A DNA stretch of 64,000 bases. Origin: CAVQEK01 sp963711495 (lineage in GTDB: Bacteria; Bacteroidota; Bacteroidia; Cytophagales; Cyclobacteriaceae). Every line of letters starts with the position of its first letter. Position 1 is the first letter of the stretch. Shown piece after piece: positions 44,118 through 52,713 of the stretch. A program made the position numbers and the translations under genes. The notes beneath the pieces were generated by a model that saw nothing but the letters and a program-made list of their open reading frames with translations, had not been told where the DNA came from and did not search any database. Location of the stretch: assembly GCA_963711495.1 (NCBI GenBank), contig CAVQEK010000013.1:62001-126000 (forward strand). Direction: 5' to 3'.

Positions 44118-45083
44118 TTACATCAATTGCTCGATGATATAATCTACCGTAATATTCTCCGCTTCGGCTTTAAAATTCCTCAAAATACGATGACGCAATG
44201 CAGGTTTGGCTACGGACTGAACATCTTCGATATCGGGAGAGTATTTGCCATTCAGCAAAGCATTACATTTTGCGGCAGAGATGAGATATTGTGAACCGCG
44301 GGGACCTGCGCCCCATTCCAGGTATTTGTTGGTAATTTCGAGTGCATTTTTTGTATTTGGCCTCGTCTTTTGTGTGAGAAGTACCGCGTATTCTACTACG
44401 TTATCGGCAACCGGCACCTTCCGGACCAAATCCTGAAACATTAGAATTTCATCTTTGGTCACCACTTTGTCTATCGAATTGAAAATATTTGAGGTGGTAG
44501 TTTTGACAATATCCACTTCCTGTTGATAAGTTGGATAATCCAACAGAATATTAAACATAAACCGGTCAAGCTGCGCTTCCGGTAACGGATAAGTTCCTTC
44601 CTGCTCAATTGGATTCTGGGTAGCCAGTACGAAAAAAGGTTTATCGAGTTTGTGATGTTCACCGGCGATGGTTACTGAAAATTCCTGCATTGATTCCAGC
44701 AAAGCGGATTGGGTTTTTGGCGGAGTTCGGTTGATCTCATCGGCAAGAATAATGTTGGCGAATATTGGGCCTTTTATAAATTTGAAATTTCTTTGATTAT
44801 CCAGTGTTTCTGCCCCAAGTATATCTGAGGGCATCAGGTCGGGTGTAAATTGAATGCGGTTAAAAGAAAGATTGAGTGCCTGGGAAATAGTCTTAATCAA
44901 TAAGGTTTTGGCCAGACCGGGAACTCCTACCAACAGGCTATGGCCCTGACAAAATATGGATGTGAGCACAAGGCGTACTACTTCTTCTTGTCCGATGATG
45001 ATTTTAGAAATTTCACGGCTAAGTGTTTGATAGGCTTCGTGCAAGCCGTCAGCCGCTTCTACCTCATTTTTAAATATTTTCAT
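44118..45083 (-). CDS. MoxR-family AAA+ ATPase
   Basis: A 321-residue AAA+ ATPase of the MoxR group, chaperone-like proteins that help assemble or activate partner proteins, often with von Willebrand domain or DUF58 proteins. Motifs are Walker A (LLVGVPGLAKTLLIKT), RIQFTPDLMPSDILGAE, Walker B (NIILADEINRTPPKTQSALL), sensor 1 (FVLATQNPIEQEGTYPLPEAQL) and the lid GPRGSQYLISAAK. It lies 89 bases after the SurA-like gene on the same strand and may end that cluster. The usual DUF58 or BatA partners are absent from the window. Confidence 0.93.
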   Translation of the reverse strand: MKIFKNEVEAADGLHEAYQTLSREISKIIIGQEEVVRLVLTSIFCQGHSLLVGVPGLAKTLLIKTISQALNLSFNRIQFTPDLMPSDILGAETLDNQRNFKFIKGPIFANIILADEINRTPPKTQSALLESMQEFSVTIAGEHHKLDKPFFVLATQNPIEQEGTYPLPEAQLDRFMFNILLDYPTYQQEVDIVKTTTSNIFNSIDKVVTKDEILMFQDLVRKVPVADNVVEYAVLLTQKTRPNTKNALEITNKYLEWGAGPRGSQYLISAAKCNALLNGKYSPDIEDVQSVAKPALRHRILRNFKAEAENITVDYIIEQLM

Positions 45084-45172
45084 TCAAATCACTGTTTATG
45101 ACTAATTGCTGAACAGAAAAATTTTTAAAAGCACCAGTTACATGTTAGACATCTAAACCCGCTGTTGATTGA

Positions 45173-46540
45173 TTATTGAGGGGTTGGTTGCAGAATATGA
45201 CACGATTCGTAATCGGGATCTATTTCAATATAAACCTGATCTTTGGCATCGATAAACCAGTCGTTCATGGCTTTGGATTTTTTGGCATTTACTGCTGCAG
45301 CATATATTTTTTGATAATCATCTTCGAGATTAGCCTGATGGGGTTTGATCTTATCTTTAAAATAAATAAGGCGCATGGCTTGTTTGCCGTCGGGCATGGT
45401 ATATTTCATAGGATGAGAGATCGATCCTATTTTCATGGTGTCGATGGCAAAAAATAACCCGGGGTCCAATTCGGAAACAGAGACTGAATTTGAACCATCG
45501 CTACTACGGACAAAACCACCATTGGAGGCGGAATATTTATCTTCCGAATATTCCTTGGCTGCTCTGTCAAATGAAACGCTATCAGTTAGGATAACAGTAC
45601 GCAGACTATCGAGGTATTTCGCCGCTTTATTAAAATCTTGATCGGAATATTTTGGTTGGATAAGAATATGCCGGCAGTTGTACTCGTTGCCACGTCGTTC
45701 AACCATTTGAATAATATGATAGCCGAATTCAGTTTTTACCGGCATTGAAATTTCCCCGTCTTTCAATTTTAACGCGGCAGATTCAAACTCCGGTAACATA
45801 TCACCTCGTTTCACCAGGCCTAAATTTCCGCCTCTGGGTGCTGAAGGTCCTTGTGAATATTTTTTGGCCAACTCCTGAAAATCTTCCCCGTCCAATGCAC
45901 GGGTCCGAAGTTTTAAAAGCTGGTTTTCTATACTCTGTTCCTCCTCTTTACTCACCTCTGGTTTTTTTACGATTTCTCCAATCGTAACCTCAGTAGAGAA
46001 ATAGGGCAGGCTGTCTTTGGGGATACTTTTAAAAAATTTCTTTACTTCAGAAGGCGTTACCTTGATTTCATCGAGGATGGTGCCTTGCATTTTTTTAACA
46101 ATCTCCTGCTCCTTGATCTGATCCCGCAATTCTTCTTTAAACTCTTCTATTGATTTTCCATAATATTGTTCGATGGCTTTTTCATCACCTCCCACCTGGG
46201 AAATTACCGCATTCATTTTCATGTCCAGATCTCGATCCACCACTTCGTCGTCTACTACCACAGAGTCAATATCTGCTTTTGCCACCATTACTTTATCAAG
46301 GACCATGCTTTCCAAAATGTTGCATTTGGCATCGGGGCCACTGCTCTGGCCCTGAGACATCATCTGCAGATAAGCGCGTTCGAGATCCGATTTCAATACG
46401 ATATAGTCATCCACCTTGGCAATAATTTTATCCACCACGGTCATATCATTTTTTTCCTGACCGAAGGAATAATTACCGATTGAAAAAATTAGCAGGAGCA
46501 CTAAAGTCGAACTAATTGTTTTGATATATTTCAAAGTCAT
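45173..46540 (-). CDS. SurA-like periplasmic peptidyl-prolyl isomerase
   Basis: A 455-residue exported chaperone. After a signal peptide (STLVLLLIFSIGNYSFGQ) comes a SurA-like N-terminal helical region with VDKIIAKVDDYIVLKSDLE. Two parvulin domains follow: one near residues 185-290 with RGGNLGLVKRGDMLPEFESA and EFGYHIIQMVE, the second from NCRHILIQPK. SurA helps outer-membrane proteins fold. It is the third of three related genes and overlaps the end of the middle one by 29 bases, so the genes are translationally coupled. Confidence 0.9.
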   Translation of the reverse strand: MTLKYIKTISSTLVLLLIFSIGNYSFGQEKNDMTVVDKIIAKVDDYIVLKSDLERAYLQMMSQGQSSGPDAKCNILESMVLDKVMVAKADIDSVVVDDEVVDRDLDMKMNAVISQVGGDEKAIEQYYGKSIEEFKEELRDQIKEQEIVKKMQGTILDEIKVTPSEVKKFFKSIPKDSLPYFSTEVTIGEIVKKPEVSKEEEQSIENQLLKLRTRALDGEDFQELAKKYSQGPSAPRGGNLGLVKRGDMLPEFESAALKLKDGEISMPVKTEFGYHIIQMVERRGNEYNCRHILIQPKYSDQDFNKAAKYLDSLRTVILTDSVSFDRAAKEYSEDKYSASNGGFVRSSDGSNSVSVSELDPGLFFAIDTMKIGSISHPMKYTMPDGKQAMRLIYFKDKIKPHQANLEDDYQKIYAAAVNAKKSKAMNDWFIDAKDQVYIEIDPDYESCHILQPTPQ

Positions 46541-47396
46541 TGTTTTTCACAGCTTTATCGTAAATTTCGTCCTCCAGTTCTTTGGCCAGTTTTACTTTGC
46601 GTTTGTGGATGATAATTTTTTTGATATCATCTTCAACAAATTCCAAAGGGGAGGTATCTGTTTGTAATCTATAATCTTCTATCTTAAAGAAATACAAATT
46701 ATCATCATCAGATGTTTCTACAAATTTATTATTCTTTAAGAAACGTTTTTCATCCTGCATATCCTGAAGTGGTGTATAGGCGATAACATCGGAAAAAAAG
46801 AGCCAAACCGAGTCTTCCAAATGGGCCTTTTTGGCATAAGTGAAACAATACGATTTCAGTTCCTCGAAAACACTTGGATCGTTTGATCTCAGTAAAGTCC
46901 TGAAATGGCCTATTTTAGGTGCATTTTTAGGCAATTGTACAAATATTCCACGGATAATATCCTGATCGAGCTCGAAATTATCCAGATTGTCATTATAATA
47001 CTGTTCTATCTCTTGCTGAGTCACATTGGTGTCGAGTCTTCTGTTGACATAGGTTTTTTCGAACTCCAACATCATCAGCGCATAACGGTAGTCGAGTACT
47101 TTCCGCTCTATTTCAACTTCATCATAATCGAGATTTTGCTGGGCTTCAGAGATCAATAATTGTTTTTTCACCCAACTTTTGATGTGTCTTTCCGTAATAT
47201 CGGCACTATCTTCTCTGGAGATGCCAGCCGGAGTGAGACCTTCCAAATCTTTGGGATAAAGATAAATATCCTTTACACGCGCCAACGGCTTGACCCCGCC
47301 CTGTCCACCTTCACCCTGGTTCCTTTTAAAGTGTAAAAAGTCACAGGAATAGAGGAAACATACACTAAGAACCAAGAGCAGCCCGTTTCGCTTCAA
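46512..47396 (-). CDS. SurA/PpiC-like lipoprotein with degenerate or missing parvulin domain
   Basis: A 294-residue lipoprotein (signal peptide ending LYSC). Its helical parts resemble the chaperone portion of SurA/PpiC proteins: a long N-terminal segment with HIKSWVKKQLLISEAQQNL and a C-terminal helix LAKELEDEIYDKA. Where a parvulin domain is expected, the region after IRGIFVQLPKNAPK lacks the GG-x-LG and FGYHI elements, so isomerase activity is unlikely. The start must be TTG, since the frame has no ATG before the signal peptide; TTG 47396 gives a clean signal sequence. It overlaps the upstream gene by 32 bases and the downstream one by 29. Confidence 0.72.
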   Translation of the reverse strand: MKRNGLLLVLSVCFLYSCDFLHFKRNQGEGGQGGVKPLARVKDIYLYPKDLEGLTPAGISREDSADITERHIKSWVKKQLLISEAQQNLDYDEVEIERKVLDYRYALMMLEFEKTYVNRRLDTNVTQQEIEQYYNDNLDNFELDQDIIRGIFVQLPKNAPKIGHFRTLLRSNDPSVFEELKSYCFTYAKKAHLEDSVWLFFSDVIAYTPLQDMQDEKRFLKNNKFVETSDDDNLYFFKIEDYRLQTDTSPLEFVEDDIKKIIIHKRKVKLAKELEDEIYDKAVKNNDFEIYQNN

Positions 47397-49617
47397 ATTC
47401 CCGGTATATTTTATCGAGTTCTTTATTATTGATTTCAACTTTAAATTTCTTCTTTAATTCCTTTATCCATTGCTTCTCCAGGTAATTCTGATAATCAGAT
47501 ATTACTGCTCCTCGTGTTTCGTCGAGTGCTTTGAGTTGCGGAGGAATGATCTTTTTGATATTAACCAGGTAAAAGCGGTTGTTCATATTGGTTTCAAAAG
47601 ATCCTGGTTTCCAGGGAATTTTTTGGAGTATTTCATTGCCTTCCCGCTCAAATTTTTCCTCATCGACCTGCAAAGTTAAGGCAGATTCTTTATTGTACAG
47701 CAGTTCCAAAGATTTTTTTGAACTGCTTATCACCGCAATGTCAACGTCTTCGCTGGTATTTTCATTATATTTTTCAATTAAATATTGTTTGGAAATACCT
47801 TGATTGATCAAATCCTCCTTGATTTGGGTGATGAATAAAGAATCCTGTATTTTTTTAGGGACCGTTATCAACACCCGGGCATCAGTGGCCTGAGTGAATA
47901 ATTCGGCCATATGACGGAGTTTTTCTTTCTGATTTGAGTCCAATTCAGTCAGGAGTTTTAGATGGAACTCATCCAATGTGACAGGATCCTGATTGAGGTA
48001 GTGATTTTTTATATCCGATAAAACATCTGCATTTGAGGCATCAAAGATCACCGCATCAGCTCTTGGCCCCCAGCTATATTTTTCCCGGTTGTCATTAAAA
48101 AATTGCGTCAGGCCGGCAGAGTCGGTAGATGCTTTATTCCAGACATTATTTTCCATGATGTCAAACAATAAAATACCTTCATAATATTCGTTGAGCAGGA
48201 AATGGAATTCCGTATTGTGAGCAATCAAATTCTGCTCTTCTTCGGCATACAACCGATCTGTAACATATTGATTGCAGATACTTTTTAATTGATCTTGTGG
48301 CGTAATGTTCTGAACGGCAGTTTGATGTTTTTGTACAAAATCAACAAAATTCCCAATCGTATAATTTTTCCCGTTTACTGCTATCATCGGATTTTGAAGG
48401 ATTCCATGAAGTTCGCCCGGATGCCATTGTCCTTGTAATAATGTACTGTCAGCATGTTGTAATATTGAATCGAGGGCTGCCGGGTATTCCCTAAAATTGT
48501 ATTTTTGTTTCAATCTTGACAACACAGCTTGCTGGCCCAATTTTGATCGTTGATCGCGGCGAACCTTTGATTCCAGTTGCTGTTTCATATCCTTGAATGA
48601 ATCGATTGGTTTCTTGTCGATCAATCTAATGATATGCCAGCCATACCTGGTCTGAAAAGGGTCACTGATTTGGCCGGTGCTATCCAGGCTAAAAGCAGCA
48701 TCTGCAAATTCCTGATCTATTTGCCCAATACCGAAATAAGGCAATTCTCCGCCACTGTTTTTTGTGCGCAGATCATCGGAAAATTGGCTGCAGATCATAT
48801 TCCAGTCAGCACCGGATGCCAACTGGTCATAAATCTCAAAAATTTTGTTTCTGGTCGCAACAGAATCGCTTTTATCCGGTTTCATTCTGACCATAATGTG
48901 GGCAACTTTTACGGTCCCTTGTGAAGGTCGTCTATCATATATTTTAATGATATGATAACCAAATTGAGTACGAACGATTGGTGATATTTGTCCAGCAGGT
49001 GTTGTGTAGGCCGCTTGTTCAAACGGGTAAACCATTTGAAAAACCGTAAAATATCCAAGATGACCACCATTTAACCGTGCCGAAGGATCTTCCGAAAACT
49101 GTTTGGCCAATTGATCGAATGGAGTCCCGTCCAGTGCTTTTTGCCTGATTTCCAATATCTTCTGATATGCTTTTAATGTATCTTCAGGAGAAGGATTTTC
49201 CGGCAACCGGACCAAAATGTGAGCGGCATTCACCTCTGTTTTCATGCGTTCGTAAGCCTCTTTCGTAAGTTTTTCAATTTCCTGTTCTTCTGGCAAATAA
49301 GGCTTTATCAGTTGTTCTTTGTATTTGTTGTATTCATTCAGGAAAGCCCGGGTTGTGTCGTATCCTTCTGCTTCGGCCTCCTGGATTTTCAGTTTAAAAT
49401 TGATATAAAGATCGAGATAGTTATCGATATCTTTTGGGTAGTAGATGCTGTCATTGTTGAAATTGTTCTTTTCATATACATATTTGAATTCGGCAACGGA
49501 AACCGGAGAATGGTCAATTTTGAATAATATAGGTTCCACGCCGGAATGTGGCTTGACTACATCACACCCGCTCAAAATAATAAAAATACCAATGACGGTA
49601 AGAATCTGCTTTTTCAT
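47365..49617 (-). CDS. PpiC-type peptidyl-prolyl isomerase lipoprotein with two parvulin domains
   Basis: A 750-residue lipoprotein (FIILSGCD, Cys near residue 18). Two parvulin domains lie in the first half: AAHILVRLPENPSPED with GGHLGYFTVFQMVYPFE and QFGYHIIKIYD, then VAHIMVRMKPDKSD with SGGELPYFGIGQ and RYGWHIIRLID. The second half has no named domain but ends in another SurA-like helical part. These proteins assist folding of outer-membrane and secreted proteins in the periplasm. It is the first gene of the three-gene cluster. Such clusters near guaB and a MoxR gene are seen in related bacteria. Confidence 0.88.
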   Translation of the reverse strand: MKKQILTVIGIFIILSGCDVVKPHSGVEPILFKIDHSPVSVAEFKYVYEKNNFNNDSIYYPKDIDNYLDLYINFKLKIQEAEAEGYDTTRAFLNEYNKYKEQLIKPYLPEEQEIEKLTKEAYERMKTEVNAAHILVRLPENPSPEDTLKAYQKILEIRQKALDGTPFDQLAKQFSEDPSARLNGGHLGYFTVFQMVYPFEQAAYTTPAGQISPIVRTQFGYHIIKIYDRRPSQGTVKVAHIMVRMKPDKSDSVATRNKIFEIYDQLASGADWNMICSQFSDDLRTKNSGGELPYFGIGQIDQEFADAAFSLDSTGQISDPFQTRYGWHIIRLIDKKPIDSFKDMKQQLESKVRRDQRSKLGQQAVLSRLKQKYNFREYPAALDSILQHADSTLLQGQWHPGELHGILQNPMIAVNGKNYTIGNFVDFVQKHQTAVQNITPQDQLKSICNQYVTDRLYAEEEQNLIAHNTEFHFLLNEYYEGILLFDIMENNVWNKASTDSAGLTQFFNDNREKYSWGPRADAVIFDASNADVLSDIKNHYLNQDPVTLDEFHLKLLTELDSNQKEKLRHMAELFTQATDARVLITVPKKIQDSLFITQIKEDLINQGISKQYLIEKYNENTSEDVDIAVISSSKKSLELLYNKESALTLQVDEEKFEREGNEILQKIPWKPGSFETNMNNRFYLVNIKKIIPPQLKALDETRGAVISDYQNYLEKQWIKELKKKFKVEINNKELDKIYREFEAKRAALGS

Positions 49618-49751
49618 CTCAATGCTCCCAAATCAGGTTATTATGGCATGCAATTTTAAAGAAAAAAACTTAAGGAGCGAAAAATGATTTGTTAACTAAT
49701 GTTAAGACCAGGGATGTGTTGAAATACAATAAGAGGAAAACAGGCAGGAAT

Positions 49752-50162
49752 TTAAAACTTCTTATATAAACGGTAGGTATTCTTTTGCTTGCCTTTAACC
49801 AATTCAATCTCGTCCATGATCCGTTTGACCAACATTAATCCGATACCACCTTTCCTTTTTTGTTTAACTATTTCAAGTAGTGAAGGTTCTTTGTAATCTC
49901 CGATATTAAATCCAATACCATTGTCAGTAATTTCAAAAACCACTTCCGATCCATCTTTTACATCTACTTTCAACTCTATGGATTCTTTTGGATTACAGGC
50001 ATGGGTATGAATGATCAGGTTGGCACATACTTCGTCAACCGCCAGTACCAAGGTATTCATTTCAAAATCGGGAATATGATGCTGTGCAAGTATATTGTTG
50101 AGAAACTCACGAATCTCAACCAACCGTTCTTTTCGACATGGTATTTTAATCTTATATTCCAT
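49752..50162 (-). CDS. anti-sigma factor-type serine kinase (RsbW/SpoIIAB-like ATPase)
   Basis: A 136-residue GHKL-fold protein. ATP-binding motifs are NTLVLAVDEVCANLIIHTHA (N-box type), FEITDNGIGFNIGDY (G1) and RKGGIGLMLVKRIMDE (G2). Such kinases bind and block a regulatory target, classically a sigma factor, and phosphorylate the STAS antagonist. The gene overlaps the STAS gene by 11 bases and the PP2C phosphatase gene is just upstream, so the full partner-switching trio is present. No sigma-factor gene is adjacent, so the target is unknown. Confidence 0.88.
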   Translation of the reverse strand: MEYKIKIPCRKERLVEIREFLNNILAQHHIPDFEMNTLVLAVDEVCANLIIHTHACNPKESIELKVDVKDGSEVVFEITDNGIGFNIGDYKEPSLLEIVKQKRKGGIGLMLVKRIMDEIELVKGKQKNTYRLYKKF

Positions 50163-50493
50163 TGACTACCGTCTTTGCCTCCTCCTCTGATACCGTAATC
50201 TTCAATAATTGGTCCAAACCCAGGATTTGAAAAACATGCTTCACCTTTTCACTCAAGCCATAAAGAACCATATTGATGTCTTGTTCTTCTATATCATTGA
50301 TATAAGACATGAATACGCCCAATCCGGCAGAAGAAATGTATTCCAATTCCTGACAATTGACCAGGATCTTCTTGTATTTCTTTATCGCTTCGTTGATGGA
50401 TTGATCCAAATGGATGGATGAACTGGCATCCACTTCGCCGATTACGTTGATAATGCAGATGTCTCCATCCAACGAATTAATGATTTCGACCAT
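50152..50493 (-). CDS. STAS-domain anti-anti-sigma factor (RsbV/SpoIIAA-like)
   Basis: A 113-residue STAS protein, the phosphorylatable switch of a partner-switching pathway. It has the expected GDICIINVIGEVDASSSIHL start and the phosphorylation-site segment LEYISSAGLGVFMSYI, where one of the two serines would be modified by the adjacent kinase and restored by the PP2C phosphatase. Length is normal. It ends 11 bases inside the kinase gene and begins 38 bases after the phosphatase gene, so all three are one operon. Confidence 0.92.
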   Translation of the reverse strand: MVEIINSLDGDICIINVIGEVDASSSIHLDQSINEAIKKYKKILVNCQELEYISSAGLGVFMSYINDIEEQDINMVLYGLSEKVKHVFQILGLDQLLKITVSEEEAKTVVNGI

Positions 50494-50531
50494 AATTTTA
50501 ATACGAGTTTATCGGGTTTATGTTTATGCTC

Positions 50532-52598
50532 CTATTTAAATTTAATGATTAAGAGTGTTAAATCATCATCTGGTGGTTTTGTTTCACAAAAATCCAACAA
50601 TGCTTTTAAGATCTCATTTTTTATTTCCGAGGCTGATTTTTCCCGGTTCTCAAACAAATATGTTTTAAGTCGATCAAAGCCAAATTCTTCATTATACTGA
50701 TTTTTGGCTTCTGTGATACCATCTGTGTATAAGAATAAAATGTCTCCGCAAAGGTAAGGTGTGTGATTGACCTCAACAAACAGGTCGAATTGTTCATCGC
50801 GTAAGATCCCAAGACCCAAGCCACTGTCTTCGAGAAATAAAACCTCGTCGGTTTTCTTTTGGTAAAGCAGGGTCGGGCAATGCCCTGCGCGTGTAAATTC
50901 GATTTCTTTTTTTAGCTGATCGATCACAAAATAAGAAGTGGTGATGAACGACGTGCGATCGAGACAATTGCTCAAAGCGTTATTGGCTTTGATGATAAAT
51001 TCACCGGGAGGCAGGTCTAATTGCACAAGGCTTTGAAAAACTCCCTTCATCTGCGACATATGAAATGCTGCCGACGTCCCTTTCCCGGACACGTCGCCAA
51101 TAATGATGGCAACGCGAAATTCGCTAATACGAAAAGTATCGTAATAATCACCACCCACTTCGGCGGCAGAACGGGAATAGGCTGAAATTTCAAAATCCCC
51201 GTTTCTATCCAAAGTGGTAGGCAATAAACTTCCCTGGACCCGCTTTGCAATTTTTAATTCTTCCTTGTAGCGTTCATTCTCGATGGCCTCTTCTACCAGC
51301 CGGAAATTTTCAATCGAAATGCTGGCCTGGCTTACAAAAGTGCGTATAATCTCGATCATTTCGCGGTTGAATCCTTCACGCAAGTCCTTCAATAAAGCCA
51401 ACATGCCAATCATATTTTCCTGAATATAAATTGGAAAAATTAGAATCGACTTGAATTCCGGGTCACTTAGATTGGACGTAAAGCGGCTGGTTTTTTTATA
51501 TTTGAAAGGATCTGTGCCATAGATCTTTTTCATCTTTTCTTCATCCAGCGAACGCTCTATTTCATACTTCCGTTTATCATTTATTTTGTGATAAAGAATT
51601 TTAGCACCACTGCTTCGATATTCATTTATTTCCAGCCAGGCAGCATTGGCAATCACTGCGCTAACCGAACTTTCCAAAAGGATTTGATAGATCTGGTCCT
51701 CATCCTGGCTGGTATTCCCCGATTGGCTCAACCGCTGGAAATTAATGACTTCTTCAAGCTTTTGTTCGAATACGGAGGAAGTGGGTAGATTGAAAAGAAT
51801 TACCAGGATAGAAAAAACAGCGTAGATGCATACAAATATAATGATGGCAAAAATAGTGACATTGGTAGAAATGTACTGTACTGCATTTTCAATATTAATT
51901 AGGTTTGAAGTACTGGTCAGGTATTTAAGAAAATAAAATAAGTAGAGGGTAATAAGAATATTCAGCAGAATGCTTTTCCATTTTTGTTTGAAGTTGAGGT
52001 AAGGGACCCATTTGAGGTTGACGGATAAAAATACGCTGAGAATGACCAGTAAACTCAACATAATGGTGTAAACCAGGTCGAAGCGTTCAAGTTCCGAAAG
52101 ATTTAAAAACAGGCTGGCCAGAATAGTATATTGGAAAATACTCCAGGTCATCAGCAGTTTTTTGCTTTTCTGGTAAAGTATCAGTCGTTTCCAGGCGATG
52201 AATGTGGCATTCAGAAAAATGAGAAATAAACCAAAATTGATTTGATAAATGATGAGGTTTACATAAGGATTATTGGCCAAATGATTGTTAGCGACTAGAA
52301 TTGTAAATGTTTTGGTACTCAGCGAAACCACCGTGGCAATAAGACCAGTGACAAATACTTTCCATAAGAGATCGAGGATATTGAAGGACTCAGAACTGTA
52401 AATATTATATTGAAAGAAAAGATAGATGATAAGGATTAATGCCACCAGAAGTAAATCAGGCAAAAACAATGGGATCTCCGGAGGGACATTGTGCTGTTGA
52501 TAAAACAACAACAAAAGATTGGCAGCCAGCAATGCCAACCAGGTGATGATGCTGAGAATAACACTCAGGCGGATAATATATCGTCTATCGAGTTTCAA
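50532..52598 (-). CDS. membrane PP2C-type serine phosphatase with GAF domain (RsbU/SpoIIE-like)
   Basis: A 688-residue sensor phosphatase. The N-terminal 275 residues contain about seven or eight membrane helices. A GAF-like domain follows (about residues 300-440, with ENMIGMLALLKDLREGFNRE), a linker helix and the PP2C domain: SAAEVGGDYYDTFRI, IGDVSGKGTSAAFHMSQ and LFLYTDGITEAKNQ with the metal-binding aspartates. It would dephosphorylate the STAS protein encoded next to it in response to a signal sensed by the membrane or GAF part. The start is TTG at 52598; the first ATG would remove the first helices. Confidence 0.9.
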   Translation of the reverse strand: MKLDRRYIIRLSVILSIITWLALLAANLLLLFYQQHNVPPEIPLFLPDLLLVALILIIYLFFQYNIYSSESFNILDLLWKVFVTGLIATVVSLSTKTFTILVANNHLANNPYVNLIIYQINFGLFLIFLNATFIAWKRLILYQKSKKLLMTWSIFQYTILASLFLNLSELERFDLVYTIMLSLLVILSVFLSVNLKWVPYLNFKQKWKSILLNILITLYLFYFLKYLTSTSNLINIENAVQYISTNVTIFAIIIFVCIYAVFSILVILFNLPTSSVFEQKLEEVINFQRLSQSGNTSQDEDQIYQILLESSVSAVIANAAWLEINEYRSSGAKILYHKINDKRKYEIERSLDEEKMKKIYGTDPFKYKKTSRFTSNLSDPEFKSILIFPIYIQENMIGMLALLKDLREGFNREMIEIIRTFVSQASISIENFRLVEEAIENERYKEELKIAKRVQGSLLPTTLDRNGDFEISAYSRSAAEVGGDYYDTFRISEFRVAIIIGDVSGKGTSAAFHMSQMKGVFQSLVQLDLPPGEFIIKANNALSNCLDRTSFITTSYFVIDQLKKEIEFTRAGHCPTLLYQKKTDEVLFLEDSGLGLGILRDEQFDLFVEVNHTPYLCGDILFLYTDGITEAKNQYNEEFGFDRLKTYLFENREKSASEIKNEILKALLDFCETKPPDDDLTLLIIKFK

Positions 52599-52630
52599 AA
52601 AATGGTTTTTGGTAACTTATCCAAGTCAAT

Positions 52631-52638
52631 CAAACCTA
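52631..52638 (-). promoter_or_regulatory. predicted -7 element of the partner-switching operon
   Basis: TAGGTTTG on the minus strand matches TAnnTTTG. It lies 32 bases upstream of TTG 52598 and just downstream of the guaB terminator, so the module likely has its own promoter. Confidence 0.45.
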
Positions 52639-52660
52639 TTTTGTGCCAAAACGGGTGTAA

Positions 52661-52696
52661 AAATAAAAAAGCCAGGTATTCAAACAATTACCTGGC
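52661..52696 (-). terminator. intrinsic terminator of guaB
   Basis: On the minus strand an 8-pair GC-containing stem (52689-52696 with 52671-52678) with a 10-base loop is followed by TTTTTTATTT. It starts 18 bases after the guaB stop at 52714. Confidence 0.85.
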
Positions 52697-52713
52697 CTAA
52701 ATATACATTTTTT

